A stretch of DNA of 64,000 nucleotides, taken from Apium graveolens (Eukaryota > Streptophyta > Magnoliopsida > Apiales > Apiaceae). The stretch is taken from positions 18,588,850 through 18,652,849 of the forward strand of contig NC_133652.1 in NCBI RefSeq assembly GCF_009905375.1. The letters are read 5' to 3'. The translations under genes and the position numbers were made by a program. The notes beneath the pieces were generated by a model that was not told the DNA's origin, did no database searches, and saw nothing but the letters and a program-made list of their open reading frames with translations. This document shows, one piece after another, positions 1 to 11,231 of this stretch; position 1 is the first letter of the stretch, and every line of letters starts with the position of its first letter.

Positions 1-2874
1 CGGCCTGTCGCTTATGCCGACTCAATCAAATGGACTTACTTCCCGAACATTGGGCAAGTAATCAAATTGTTTTCTCAAAACAGCAACCTCGTTGCGAATA
101 TAAAATACACCACAGAGCCGGATTCCCCAGGTTTTGAGCGAGTATTTAAATCCCCTTAAAAGGAAGATCTTAAATATAAAAAAAAGAGTTTTGGGATCCA
201 CTCTGACTTTTAAAAATCATTTTGAAGACTCGAAAACACTTTAAAGAGTGTTTGGAGTAAAGCTGATTTAATGAAGTAAATCAGTCCCCAGAATATTTAG
301 AAAATGACCGAATATTATTATTTAAATAATATTCCCATAAAGAATAATCTTTTATAAAAATAATTGAAGTAGAAGTATTAAAACTTATACTTGAAACGAG
401 TATTAAATAACCAAAGATATACTTATATGAAAGTATTATCTTTATTTGAATAATCGAAAATAAGTTTGATTATTAACAGTTTATTCTCTAATGAAATAAA
501 GAATATATTTCAGCAAATAATCGGAGTCATAGATCCTCAAATGAATATTCAAATAATATTCATTAAATAATATAAACTGAGTCATAAGTCCTCGAATGAA
601 TATTCAAATAATATTCAATAATAATATATAAAAGAGTCATAAGCCCTCGAATGAATATTCAAATAATATTCAATAATAATATAAAAGAGTCATAAGCCCT
701 CGAATAATATTCGAAATAATATTCAAATAAATAAATAAAGTTAAAGTTATCGAATAAACCTTATTCGATTAATAGTTTGGAAAACTATAACCATATATAT
801 ATATATAAATATATATATATATATCCATATCCATATATACAAAATCTACTCGGGATCCTCGACTCCCGGTTTTAGAAAATATTTTCACCTTTGGGTCCCT
901 ATACTAAGGGTATATGCAAGTTACCGCTATCCTCTAGCATAGGTATTATCAACTGAACCAACAGATATATTTCAAGAATATGAAACAGGCATGCATATAT
1001 ACCATATCACATGCTACAATATATCGCAAGAATTTGCTAAATAACCAATATGCATTTATCGCAAGATCATGCATATACAAATGTATACATCACAACAACA
1101 GTATAACGGATAGAATACTTGCCTGAGCGACTGGGGGTTACGAATGGCTCGGGACGAGTCTGGTAACCTATAAACAACAAGTAAGTTGGAATTAAACCAA
1201 AATCACTTGTAATTCTATACTTTAACTAACTTAGACTCTAACGCTTGTTTTGCGCTCACTGATTTGCTTAAGTCGCTCGGGTACCCTCGGCTCCACCATT
1301 TTTAATAATTTAACCTTTACGAGTTTTAAAGCGATTCCTTCGAGAGTGTCTTACCAACTGCCTAACACACTTACCATAAATGTTTCATACATTAATTAAC
1401 CCTTTTTGGTCTTTAACCTATGTTTCAAAGTAAGGCGAGGGGAAAAGTTTCGTTCGCGAAACGCCGTTACTTGAAACGGTCGTTTCTCCTAAACCGTGCA
1501 TCGGAATCGAACGAACTACATATCAAAACGAAGCTCGTAACATGAGCTATCTAAACATGGCAGTGGTCATAATCTAGCAGGGGGTTCTCGGGTCCTAATG
1601 TTATGCACAAAAACAGTCCAAAGAAAATCGGACGTTACGACGGCTATGTTTACGCGATTACCAATGTTTAAACTACTCCAATTAACCACCAACCAACTCA
1701 TAATCATCAATACAACAAAACTTCACCTAAACCATACCACATCAGTCCATAATCTCCAAGGTTTTCAACTCAAACAACCACAATCAAGACCTATGAACTA
1801 TAATCAAGCTTCAATTACCAAAACACTTCCAAATCAAACCAAACTACTAATAATCACAATCCATGCTTCTCATTTCACAACACCAACCATTAAACTTACT
1901 AACAAATAAAGTAAAGGCTAGGGTTTGAAGTTTATACCTTCCTTGGGAGGTGTTAAGTTGCTAGGAAGCCTTAGGGAGCCTCCTACAAGCTTGATCTTTC
2001 CAAAGAAATCAAGAACACAAAGTTAGGCTTTGAAGTTTCTAAAAGTCCGATTTAAAGAACTGTAAAAATGAGGGTCTTACCATGATTATTTGGACGAGAC
2101 TTGTGAACAAGAGTTGTAGGCCATCTCAATACCTTTCCAATGAGCTATAGAACACAATATTTGAGTGAGAAATGAAGGAGATACAGCAGTTTTAGTGTTC
2201 TGATTCTGTTTTGGCCGAGAGCATGAAGAACAATGCCTTGGTTTCTTTTTGATTTTGATGAAAAATGATTTGCTTGGCTTGGTTGCTTGGTTTTTGTGCT
2301 TGCTTTAGTCAATTACCTTCTTGCCCTTGAATTTGTGTGGTTACAAAGCCACCACACCTCCTTCCTTCCCATGTCATGCTTATGTCACCTTGCACATGTC
2401 ATAATGCTCCCACTTGTCCACACCTTGTGGTTTGATGATGTCACAATCCCTGGCTTCTTGTACAAGCTTGTCTCTTGGTCACTTATTTATTTTACGGTTC
2501 GCTTATCTTTCGTTCTCGTTTATCGTTTGAGGGATCATACCCGGGATCTTATTACTTAGGTTCCCTTAACCTTTCTCAATATATTATATTCCTTTTATGA
2601 TCCTCTCCTATAATCCTTTAATTTAAATCCTTTTTATCCTGTTACCTTATACTCAATTCTCTCCGTATCTTGTGAATTTCCGGGAAAAATCAAAGTGTTC
2701 GGATTTGGATTCTGACGATCTTTACATACACTTATATCCCATATAAAGTACTAATAAAATCTCAGAATATCCATATCAGAACCCCTACATAGTGTGGCAT
2801 GAAAAGTTTTCTCATTCAGCAAAAACACTATTCATAAGGGTTTCAAAAATTTCCCAAAAATTGGGGTTATTACA
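1..2874 (-). mobile_element. Gypsy-type LTR, truncated by the window edge
   Basis: Read on the minus strand from 2874, the sequence starts TGTAATAACCCC and then follows the 25300-29187 LTR through to about its position 28139, where the window begins. It is therefore about 2.9 kb of a roughly 3.9-kb LTR; the last kilobase lies outside. Shared landmarks are the tandem block near 524-700, the (TA)n run near 800-830 and the stretch 1230-1480. The two copies differ by many substitutions and by indels (for example around 2400-2500), so they are not a recent duplication. ORFs inside it (1598-1909, 2287-2559) have no counterpart in the other copy and are not genes. Whether this is a solo LTR or part of a full element cannot be seen. 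Confidence 0.8.
524..715. repeat. About 55-bp tandem repeat inside the Gypsy LTR
   Basis: Four copies of a unit beginning GAGTCATA start at about 524, 579, 634 and 687. The other copy of this LTR has the same block at about 27491-27655 with three copies. It is a family-specific minisatellite. Confidence 0.75.
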
Positions 2875-3784
2875 GATTATATACTGCCAAGGGAGGGGTA
2901 GTATGGTAATTAGATATCTCATTTCCGATTCACTTTTTATTCTTAAAAGAAAACGAATTTGATTTGCAAATGTCTCACTCGGAAAAGATGAATTTGATAC
3001 GAATGAAAATTTTAAAACGTGAATCTCGAAATTAGCTTTCCAACCATTACTCATAATAAGATTTTGAGCGTACGGTTGATTTTATATGATTTTTACAAGT
3101 TTGTGCTAATAATAACACTTTATCACATACAAATCAATTTAAAATGCAACGATCACCAAATAAATCCGTCCATCATTTTTAGAAAGTCTACAGGATTATT
3201 ACGAAGATAACAGAACAAATCTCATGTAGTTATCTTACTCAGATAATTTTATAAAAATGTGCGAAGGTTAAATAAACCTTTATTTAAATCAAATAATTCC
3301 TTTAAATCCATAAAAATATCAACAGATCATGTAATCATGCGTACAGACAGGCAAACACACATATGAATACATCACAACTCATGTCTGATCATAAAAATTA
3401 TTCTTCTTTAATATTATTCCTTTTTACGCGTTCCAGGTCACGTTATGCCTGACGGCCCGACGCTCAGCGTTTCAATTACGCTTCTCATTATCATTATCGA
3501 CAGACACGTCACTAGGACGCAATACTTCACTTAAACATTCATTTCACACAATCATACATATTTCACATTTTATATACTTTAAATCCTTATTAGGACGGGT
3601 TCCAACTACCTGACGGCCCGACAACACAGCTTAACTCCTAAGCCGACTCTTTAAATTGAAACGCTTTTACTTACGCTCCTAGATTCTAATATAAAGTAAC
3701 GACAATTAACCATCACTTAATCACATAATCGTAATCACTTCACATAAATCACACTTTATTGACTTAATTACGTCGTAAAATTCT
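2875..3784. other. Gene-free, repeat-like AT-rich stretch
   Basis: No coding potential is visible. CCTGACGGCCCGAC occurs near 3450 and again near 3610, which together with the base composition suggests remnants of another minus-strand LTR. No boundaries or terminal repeats can be fixed. Confidence 0.4.
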
Positions 3785-3954
3785 CAGTCGTCACACCTGA
3801 AGTCTGTTTACAGGTCACTGAAAGAAGTTCATTAATATGTTCATGCCTCAGTGAAGAATAAAGGTTAAAGACTTTCAGGGTTTCAGAAATGATGAAGATT
3901 TTGTGTATAAGTGCTACCAGAAGATTTCAGTGTATTAGCATTGATTGGAGATAG
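3785..3954 (+). mobile_element. Left remnant of older Copia LTR (element C)
   Basis: This short piece lies directly left of element A. Its text (cactgaaagaagttcatt, atgttcatgcctcagtgaag) resembles 33200-33310 just right of element A, which fits internal repetition in one LTR that A split. The left boundary is not clear. Confidence 0.45.
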
Positions 3955-4294
3955 ACAGTTTTTAGGAATATGTTGTGAACTTGATGATAAATTAAACAAA
4001 ACACCTTAGTAGGTTTAACTTAGTGTATTTTGTAGCACTCGACGGATGATCAAATATAGTCCTGACTGATGATTTAATATAGTACCAAAGGATGTTAATT
4101 TGACATCCACCGGGTGAGTAGTTTATGTAACAAATAAGTATTGTAGCACATTTCTGCAAACAACTTTGGATAGATTCTGTAGGAGCATATGAGTCATGTT
4201 GACTACTAGTGGATATGCAGAATATGTTGATTAATTGTAAATATAAGATGTCTTGTAATTCTGTATAATTGAAATGGAGTCAAGTGACAAATAG

Positions 4295-4386
4295 CTACCC
4301 GACGGATGATCAACAAAGCTACCCGACGGATGATCAACAAAGCTACCCGACGGATGACAAGCATGTACCAAACGGATGATCAAATT
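4295..4386 (+). repeat. 24-bp tandem array in 5' LTR (CCGACGGATGATCA)
   Basis: GACGGAT starts at 4301, 4325 and 4349 (period 24), with a degraded fourth copy at 4371. The 3' LTR has the same array at 32404-32495 with four good copies, so the array is older than the insertion. Confidence 0.9.
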
Positions 4387-4608
4387 CAAATATCTGTTGA
4401 TAGTGACAACACAGTCACATGCGTTGGGTGTTTGCAAAAGGAATGTGGCAGCTTGTTAAGCAGGGATTTGAGAACAAAGAAGCATTACCATTTCTATGAT
4501 ATTATGAATATATTCAAAGATGCTGGAATAGAGTAGTGAAGTAGCATGGAGTTAGACTAGATGTGTTTTGTTTTATTATCTTGTCTCATTGTCATGTAAA
4601 CTTGGTGA

Positions 4609-4616
4609 TATATAAA
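4609..4616 (+). promoter_or_regulatory. Probable TATA box of element A LTR
   Basis: TATATAAA lies about 370 bp before the LTR end, inside a short imperfect inverted repeat (CTTGG...CCAAG). The 3' LTR keeps it near 32716-32723. This is the expected promoter position in an LTR; function is inferred. Confidence 0.5.
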
Positions 4617-4987
4617 CCAAGTGTAGCTTGTAGAACAATTATTTAAGCACATATATTTTTCAGAGAAACATTTTCAAGCTGTCTGTAGCATTTCTCTGTA
4701 AGTTTAGTTGTTCAAACTTGTAAGCAGCTGTAAGCTATTCAAGCTTCACAGAGTTCTCATTTGATATATATATATCTGGTGGATACTTTTAAATCCACCA
4801 GAAAGTTTTAAAAGCTTGTTTTTTTATTACTTTGTGTTGATTTATATAATTACTTCATTCCGCAATCTGCAAATCAAACACATATATATTTGTCGAGTTA
4901 GAACTGTTTTAAAATAATGAAAAATTAGCCAGAATTATATTCAACCCCCCTTCTGTAATTCTTGTTGTATTATTAGGGAATTACAAT

Positions 4988-4999
4988 TGGTATCAGAGC
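4988..4999 (+). other. Primer-binding site of element A
   Basis: TGGTATCAGAGC lies two bases after the 5' LTR. It is the plant Copia sequence complementary to initiator methionine tRNA, where minus-strand DNA synthesis starts. Confidence 0.92.
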
Positions 5000-5045
5000 A
5001 AGCTCTTGAAGTACAAAGAGTGTAAAGATCACAACAAACAACAAG

Positions 5046-7432
5046 ATGAACAAGAAGGATGTTGGAGTCAAAATTCCATTTCTAGACAAAGATAATTATC
5101 ACCACTGGAAGGTGAAGATGCACCTACATCTTCTTTCCCAAGATGAGGCCTATGTGTATTGTATAGAGAGAGGTCCTCATGTGCCAATGAGAGCTGCAAC
5201 AGGCAATGAACCATATGTTCCCAAGCCTAGGCATGAATGGTCAGATCCTGATATTGAGCAAGTCGAGAAAGACAAGAAGGCCATGAATATATGAGTTGAT
5301 AGTGATATGTTTGATAACATCATTAATTGCAAAACAACCAAAGAGGTTTGAGACACAATCCAGATTATTTGTGATGGTACTGAGCAAGTAAGGGAGAATA
5401 AGATGGAGTTGCTAATTCAGCAATATGAGCACTTCCACTGTGAAGAAAGTGAGTCTCTCACTGAAATTTTTAGAAGATTTCAAAAGCTACTAAATGCTCT
5501 GAAGTTTCATGGAAGAGTCTATCAAACAAAAGACTCTAACCTCAAGTTCCTTAGATCTCTTCCAAAAGAGTGGAAGCCAATGACAGTCTCATTGAGAAAT
5601 TCTCAGGATTACAAGGAGTTCACCTTGGAGAGACTGTATGGCATCCTAAAAACTTATGAGCTTGAAATAGAGCAAGATGAGAGGATGGAGAAAAGAAGGA
5701 AGAAAGGAAGAAAGGAGGGTCTATAGCACTGGTTGCTGAGTTAGAGAAAGAGAAAGAGATGAAGGTAGAAGCTGTTGAGTCTACATCAAAGGTCTGTGAA
5801 AGTAAGGGCAAATGGATGGTAGCTGCAAATGAAGATCATTTGAGCCAAGATGACATGGATGATATTGATGAACATTTAGCATTCCTATCCAGAAGATTTT
5901 CCAAGCTCAAATTCAAAAAGAATTTTAGAGCAGCCAAGCCAAGTAGAAACATGGTGGATAAATCCAAATTCAAATGTTTCAAATGTGGCTTGGCAGGGCA
6001 TTTTACAAGTGAATATAGAAAGTCTGATTCTAGCAAGAAGAAGTTTGAGCCTGTCGATTATAAACAGAAATACTTTAAGTTGCTCAAAGAAAATGAAAGG
6101 GCTTTCATCACACAAGAGAATGACTGGGCTGCATATGGTTTGGATGAAGATGAAGAAACAAACTATGTCAATCTAGCCCTGATGGCCAAGTCTGATGGAA
6201 CAGAAACAAGTTCTTCAAATAATCAGGTAATCACCACTAACCTAGCATATTTATCTAAAGCTGAGTGTAATGATGCAATCACTGACATGTCCACAGAATT
6301 ATATCACTTGCGTGTTATACTTAAGTCCCTCACTAAGGAAAATGCTAAAATTAAAGAAAATAACTTGTTTTTAAGTGAGAGGAATAATAAGCTAGAGTCT
6401 CAGTTTATTGAATTTGAAAAATTGAGAATTGAGTGTAAGATTGCTAAGGATGGATTAACTGAGTCCTTGAAGAAAGAAGAGATTTTAAAGAAGCAGCTTG
6501 AGAGAGAACAAGAAGTGATTAAAGCATGGAAATCATTCAGAGATGTCCATGCTCAAATCACTAAAGTTCAAGGTATTGAGTCTTTTTATGATGCAGCCTG
6601 AAAGAAGATTAAGGAGAAGCTGGAATCCAATTTGGTTGAAGGATTGTTGACAGATTTGGACTCGACAGATGATGGAAATGATCCGTCGGATAATCAAAAG
6701 GATTATCCGTCGAGTGATAAAGAGCCACATTCGTCGGCTGTGAGTAAACCTGTAAGCAAAGCTAAGCTTGCCAAGCTGAATGAGAAATATGGATCAGTTT
6801 CCAAAAACTTTGTTCCAGGAGAATCAAGTCAAGTGAAGAAGGAGAAGAAAGTTAATGTTGGTCATTTGTCCATCAAGAAATTGAATGACAAATTAGAAAA
6901 GATTGAGGTTAAAGCAGAAGCTAAAAAGAAAAAGAATAGAAATGGGAAAGTAGGAATTAACAAGCATAATAACTACAACCTGATAAATATGCACCAAGAA
7001 AAATATGTGTTAAATGTGGCAGTATTAATCACGTCTGTTAATTGCAAACTTGCCATGCCTACTCCTATGTCTGTACCTCCCTTTTTTCCCAACATGACTG
7101 TCATGCCTATGATAGTTATGTCTACTCAGAATATGAATGCACAATTTGCTAATATGCCATTTGCACCTAATCCTTATTATGCTGTATTTAGTATGCCACA
7201 AATGCCATTTAGCATGCCTTACTGGAATAACATGTTTGCAAATAGCATGCCCTTTCCTGTTAACCAAAATGTGCATGAAAATTCTGTACTAATGACTGGT
7301 TTCAAAGGTTCAACTCAAATGACTAAGGATTAATCAGAAATCCCTAAGTCAAATGAGATCAAACCTAAAAAATTAAAGAAGAAAGCTAACAAGGCAGGAC
7401 CCAGGGAAACTTGGGTACCAAAATCAACTTGA
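5046..7432 (+). pseudogene. Element A gag (broken)
   Basis: Gag packages the element RNA. The start MNKKDVGVKIPFLDKDNYHHW matches the start of element B gag. In-frame stops lie at 5292-5294 and 5349-5351, the frame shifts near 5690-5720, and further stops lie at 6599-6601 and 7331-7333. A zinc knuckle near 5974-6015 has CX2C and the histidine but Tyr in place of the last Cys. A second knuckle-like region near 7010-7045 has lost most ligands. Between them is a long charged, coiled-coil-like region, and from about 7050 to 7290 a Met/Pro-rich tract. The region ends with ETWVPKST before a stop. At about 790 codons it is much longer than element B gag, as in SIRE-type elements with an extended Gag. 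Confidence 0.85.
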
Positions 7433-7452
7433 TTTGATTTTGATGTGTGCAG

Positions 7453-10400
7453 GGAAACATAAAGAATCTTTGGTATCTGGATAGTGGTTGCTCAAGGCAC
7501 ATGACTGGGATATGGCTTGATTTCAAAAGACAATGTCATCATTGAAGAGGTTGCCCTAGTGGATGGTCTCAGGGACAATTTGTTGAGTATCAGCCAGCTT
7601 TGTGATAAGGGCAACTCAGTAACCTTCAATTCAGAAGCCCGTGTTGTAACAAAAAAAGAGCAACAAAGTGGTTCTCACTGGTGTGAGAAAAGGAAATGTG
7701 TATTTAGCTGACTTCAACTCATCTAATGCAGAATCCATCACTTGTCTTCTCAGTAAAGCAAGTCAAGATGAAAGTTGGCTATGGCACAAGAAGCTGTCCT
7801 ATCCAAACTTCAAGACCATGAATGAGCTTGTCAAGAAAGAAACAGTTAGAGGTATTCCTCAAGTGGAGTTTACTAAGGATGGATTGTGTGATGCCTGCCA
7901 GAAAGGAAATTAGATTAAAGCATCATTCAGAAAGAAGCTTGATTCAACAATTAAAAAACCTTTGCAATTGTTACATATGGATTTATTTAGACCTGTCAAT
8001 GTGTTATCTATCTCAAGGAAAAGATTTTGCCTAGTAATTGTTGATAATTTCTCAAAGTTCTCTTGGACATATTTCCTAAATTCTAAAGATGAAGCTAGTG
8101 AAATCATCATCAATCACATAAGACAAGTCAACAATCATCCTAATATTAGAGTAAGAAGAATCAGGAGTGACAATGGAACTGAGTTCAAGAATTCTGTGAT
8201 GAGATCATTTTATGAAGAGAATGGGATTTTGCATGAGTTTTCTGTAGCAAGAACTCCACAACAAAATGGAGTAGGTGGAAATAAAGAACAGATCCGTTAT
8301 TGAATCTGTAAGAACAATATTTGAAGAATCAAAGTTACCAACATATTTTTGAGCTGAAGCTGAGAATACTGCTTGCTACACTCTGAATATCTTTTTAGTT
8401 AATCAAGCAAATTGCATGACACCCTATCAATTATTCAAGAATAGGAAGCCAGCTCTATATTTTCTTCATATCTTTGGCTGCAAATGTTTTATCTTGAGGA
8501 ATCAAATTGATCAACATGGGAAGTTTGATGCTAAAGTAAATGAAGGAATTTTTGTTGGATATGCTGTGGGAAAGGCATATAGGGTCTACAATCTAAGAAC
8601 CAACATTGTTATGGAATCAATACATGTTGTGTTTGATGAAAAAATGATTGAAGGAATGTAAGATGGAGATTTCCATGAAAGCCTCAAGTTTGATAATGTG
8701 GAGATGGTTAGTGATGACAGTGATGATGAAAGTGATCAAGAAACAGTGAATAAGGAAAATGCAGAAAAATCTATAACTAATGAAGCACATAATTCAACAT
8801 CTGTCGAGTTACAAAATACTTCATCCATCGGGAGACAATTTGCCTTATCCGTCGGGAGACAATCAGCTTCATCCGTCGGGACACAAAGTTCATCATCCGT
8901 TGGAACATTAAGAGAAGCTGAAAGTCAGAATAGACCACCTACAGAAAGTTCCCCTTTCTCAAATCAAAGATTCACAATCTCAGGGGGAGTTTCTTTATAA
9001 TTAAAACTCAGTCACACATCAAGACAATAATGAGGCCTCTTCATCTAGAGCTAATCTACCTCAACAAAGAAAATGGACTAAAGATCACCCTTTTGAGCTC
9101 ATCATTGGTGATGCATCTTCTAGAGTTCAAACAAGGAGAGTAACTCAAGAAGAATGTCTATATATCAGCTTTCTATCTAAGGAAGAACCAAAGAAGGTAG
9201 AAGAAGTTTTGTTGGATCCTGATTGGATTTTAGCTATGCGGGAGGAGCTAAATTAATTTGAAAGGAACAAGGTATGGAAGCTGGTACCCAAACCTAAAGG
9301 AAAGAATCCAATTGACACCAAGTGGGTATTCAAAAACAAGATGTATGAAATGACATAGTGGTCAGGAACAAAGCTAGATTGGTTGCTAAGGGCTACTGTC
9401 AACAAGAAGGAATAGATTTTGATGAAACCTTTGCTCCTGTTGCAAGACTTGAAGCCATCAGAATCTTCTTAGCCTATGCAGCTCATGCCAATTTCAAGGT
9501 CTATCAAATGGATGTCAAAAGTGCTTTTCTGAATGAAGATTTAGAGGAGGAAGTCTGTGTTAGTCAGGCCCCTGGTTTTGAAGACCCAAATTTTCCAGAA
9601 TATGTCTACTATCTTTTGAAGGCACTTTATGGACTGAAGCAAGCACCTAGAGCCTGGTATGACACTTTATCAAAGTTTCTTTTGGAAAATCACTTCACAA
9701 GAGGTACTGTTGATAAAACTTTATTCTTTACAAATGTTAATGGCTCTAGTATACTTGTTCAAATCTATGTAGATGATATTATATTTGGCTCTACAGATGA
9801 AAACTTTGTAAAAAAATTGCCAAATTGATGCAAAGTAAGTATGAAATGAGCATGATGGGAGAACTAACTTACTTTCTTGGTTTGCAAGTTAAGCAAGTTA
9901 GTGATGGAATATTCATTAGTCAAACTAAATATATTCATGATCTTTTAAAAAAGTTTAATCTAATGGATTGCATATCTACAAAAACTCCCATGGCCACTGC
10001 AACTAAGCTTGAATTAAATACTACTGAAAAGTCTGTGGATATTTCAAGTTATAGGGCATGGATGGCTCACTTCTATACTTAACAGCTAGTAGGCCAAATA
10101 TAATGTTTACTACTTGTCTTTGTGCTAGATTTCAGGCTGATCCTAGAGAATCTCACTTAGTAGCTATTAAGAGGATTTTCAAATATCTCAAGGGAATACC
10201 AAAACTTGGCATTTGGTACCCTAAAGATTCTGGTTTTGATCTAACTGGTTATTCAGATGCAGATTATGTAGGTTGTAAAATAGTCAGAAAGAGTACAACA
10301 GGAACCTGTCAATTTCTAGGGAACAAGCTTGTGTCCTGGTTCAGTAAAAAGCAAAATTCAGTTTCTACTTCTACAGCTGAAGCTGAATATATTGCTGCTG

Positions 10401-10834
10401 GTAGTTGCTGTGCACAGATTTTATGGATGAAAAATCAATTGTTAGACTATGGTCTACAAGTGGATAGAATTCCCATTTTCTGTGATAACACAAGTGCAAT
10501 TGCCATCACTGAAAACCCAGTGCAACATTCAAGAACAAAGCACATAGAAATCAAGTACCACTTCATAAGGGAACATGTGATGAATGGTATTGTGGAACTT
10601 CATTTTGTTCCAAGTGAAAAGCAGCTTGCAGATATATTTACCAAGCCACTTGATGAATCCACCTTTTCAAGGTTGGTAAGTGAGTTAGATATGCTTAATT
10701 ATTCTAGAATTATTTCAGATATTTTTGCAAGTTTTGATGCAGCCAGAAATTTAATTGATTTTTCTGAGTTGGATGAAATTTTGGCTAAGTCAAAATTTAC
10801 ATCCCGACAGATGTTCATTATCCATCGAGTTTGA
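7453..10834 (+). pseudogene. Element A pol (broken): protease, integrase, RT, RNase H
   Basis: Protease motif DSGCSRHMTG is at about 7480-7509, in a different frame from the end of gag. Compared with element B, about 90 bp right after this motif are missing. The GAG-pre-integrase zinc region (HKKLSYPNFKT...CDACQKGN) is near 7780-7910. Integrase keeps MDLFRP near 7978 and SDNGTEF near 8167; the region of the third acidic residue is thrown out of frame near 8273. RT with YVDD is near 9767 and RNase H ([10 protein letters not shown]) near 10374. Several frameshifts and stops separate the pieces. The last open frame runs through the RNase H end into the motif-rich spacer before stopping at 10834. 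Confidence 0.9.
8800..8919 (+). repeat. 24-bp coding tandem repeat in element A pol (ATCCGTCGG motif)
   Basis: Units start at 8800, 8824, 8848, 8872 and 8896, an exact 24-bp period. Each contains TCCGTCGGG or a close variant, the reverse complement of the motif repeated in the LTR. Translated, it gives five 8-residue units with cores SVEL, SIGR, SVGR, SVGT and SVGT, in the variable linker between integrase and RT. Confidence 0.88.
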
Positions 10835-11231
10835 TCATCCGTCGAAATATTATTTGTTAATAAAAGTCAATTACTTTTCTAGGTTATAAAATAACCCGAC
10901 GGATAACTGATTTATCCTCATCCGTCGAATTGTCTCAATCTTAGCCGTTACAACTCTGAACATTATCCATCGAGTATACTTACAGTTTGTAAGCATGACA
11001 CGATGGATAAGTGACATAATTTTTACAGTTTATTTATTTTTAAACGGCTATTTTGGGCAATTTTGATTGGTTACTTTACTTCACTTTATTATTTTTGACA
11101 GTTTATTCTTGAGATAGTATAAAACCTGAATTTATTTTTATTCTACTCTTTTATCATTCTCAATTCAATTGCTCTAACTTCCTTTCTTCTCCAAGCAAAA
11201 ATTCTCTCTGCAAATTTCTCATTCTCTAACA
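10801..11231 (+). repeat. Post-pol spacer of element A with clustered inverted motif copies
   Basis: Between about 10803 and 11012 there are seven copies of the element A motif in both orientations: TCCCGACAG, TATCCATCGAG, CATCCGTCGAA, CCCGACGGATAA, CATCCGTCGAA, TATCCATCGAG and CACGATGGATAA. Neighbouring opposite copies can pair, for example CGACGGAT near 10895 with ATCCGTCG near 10921. The rest, up to the ORF3 start at 11232, is AT-rich and holds a TATA-like TATAAAA near 11118. Confidence 0.8.

Larger units (their letters stand above)
3960..4985 (+). repeat. 5' LTR of element A
   Basis: It matches 32069-33102 along its length with scattered substitutions and small indels. It ends GGGAATTACA just before the primer-binding site. 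It holds a TATA-like box at 4609-4616, copies of the CGACGGATGATCA motif near 4040 and a tandem array at 4295-4386. The overlapping ORFs 4231-4437 and 4306-4536 are readings of the tandem array, not genes. Confidence 0.92.

Noticed and set aside
1598..2559. Plus-strand ORFs of 90-103 codons in the left LTR
   Set aside because: Not maintained in the second copy of the same LTR; low-complexity composition.
4295..4386. CRISPR-like array of 24-bp units
   Set aside because: Direct tandem repeats without spacers, in a plant LTR; the 60-bp array at 33775 is rejected for the same reason.
4295..4386. CCGAC cores as cold/drought (DRE/CRT) sites
   Set aside because: The core is preceded by C rather than A/G, and the same word recurs in coding sequence in the opposite orientation; binding cannot be claimed.
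4231..4536. ORFs on both strands with repeated DHPSGSFV or KATRRMIN peptides
   Set aside because: They only read through the 24-bp tandem array of the element A LTR.
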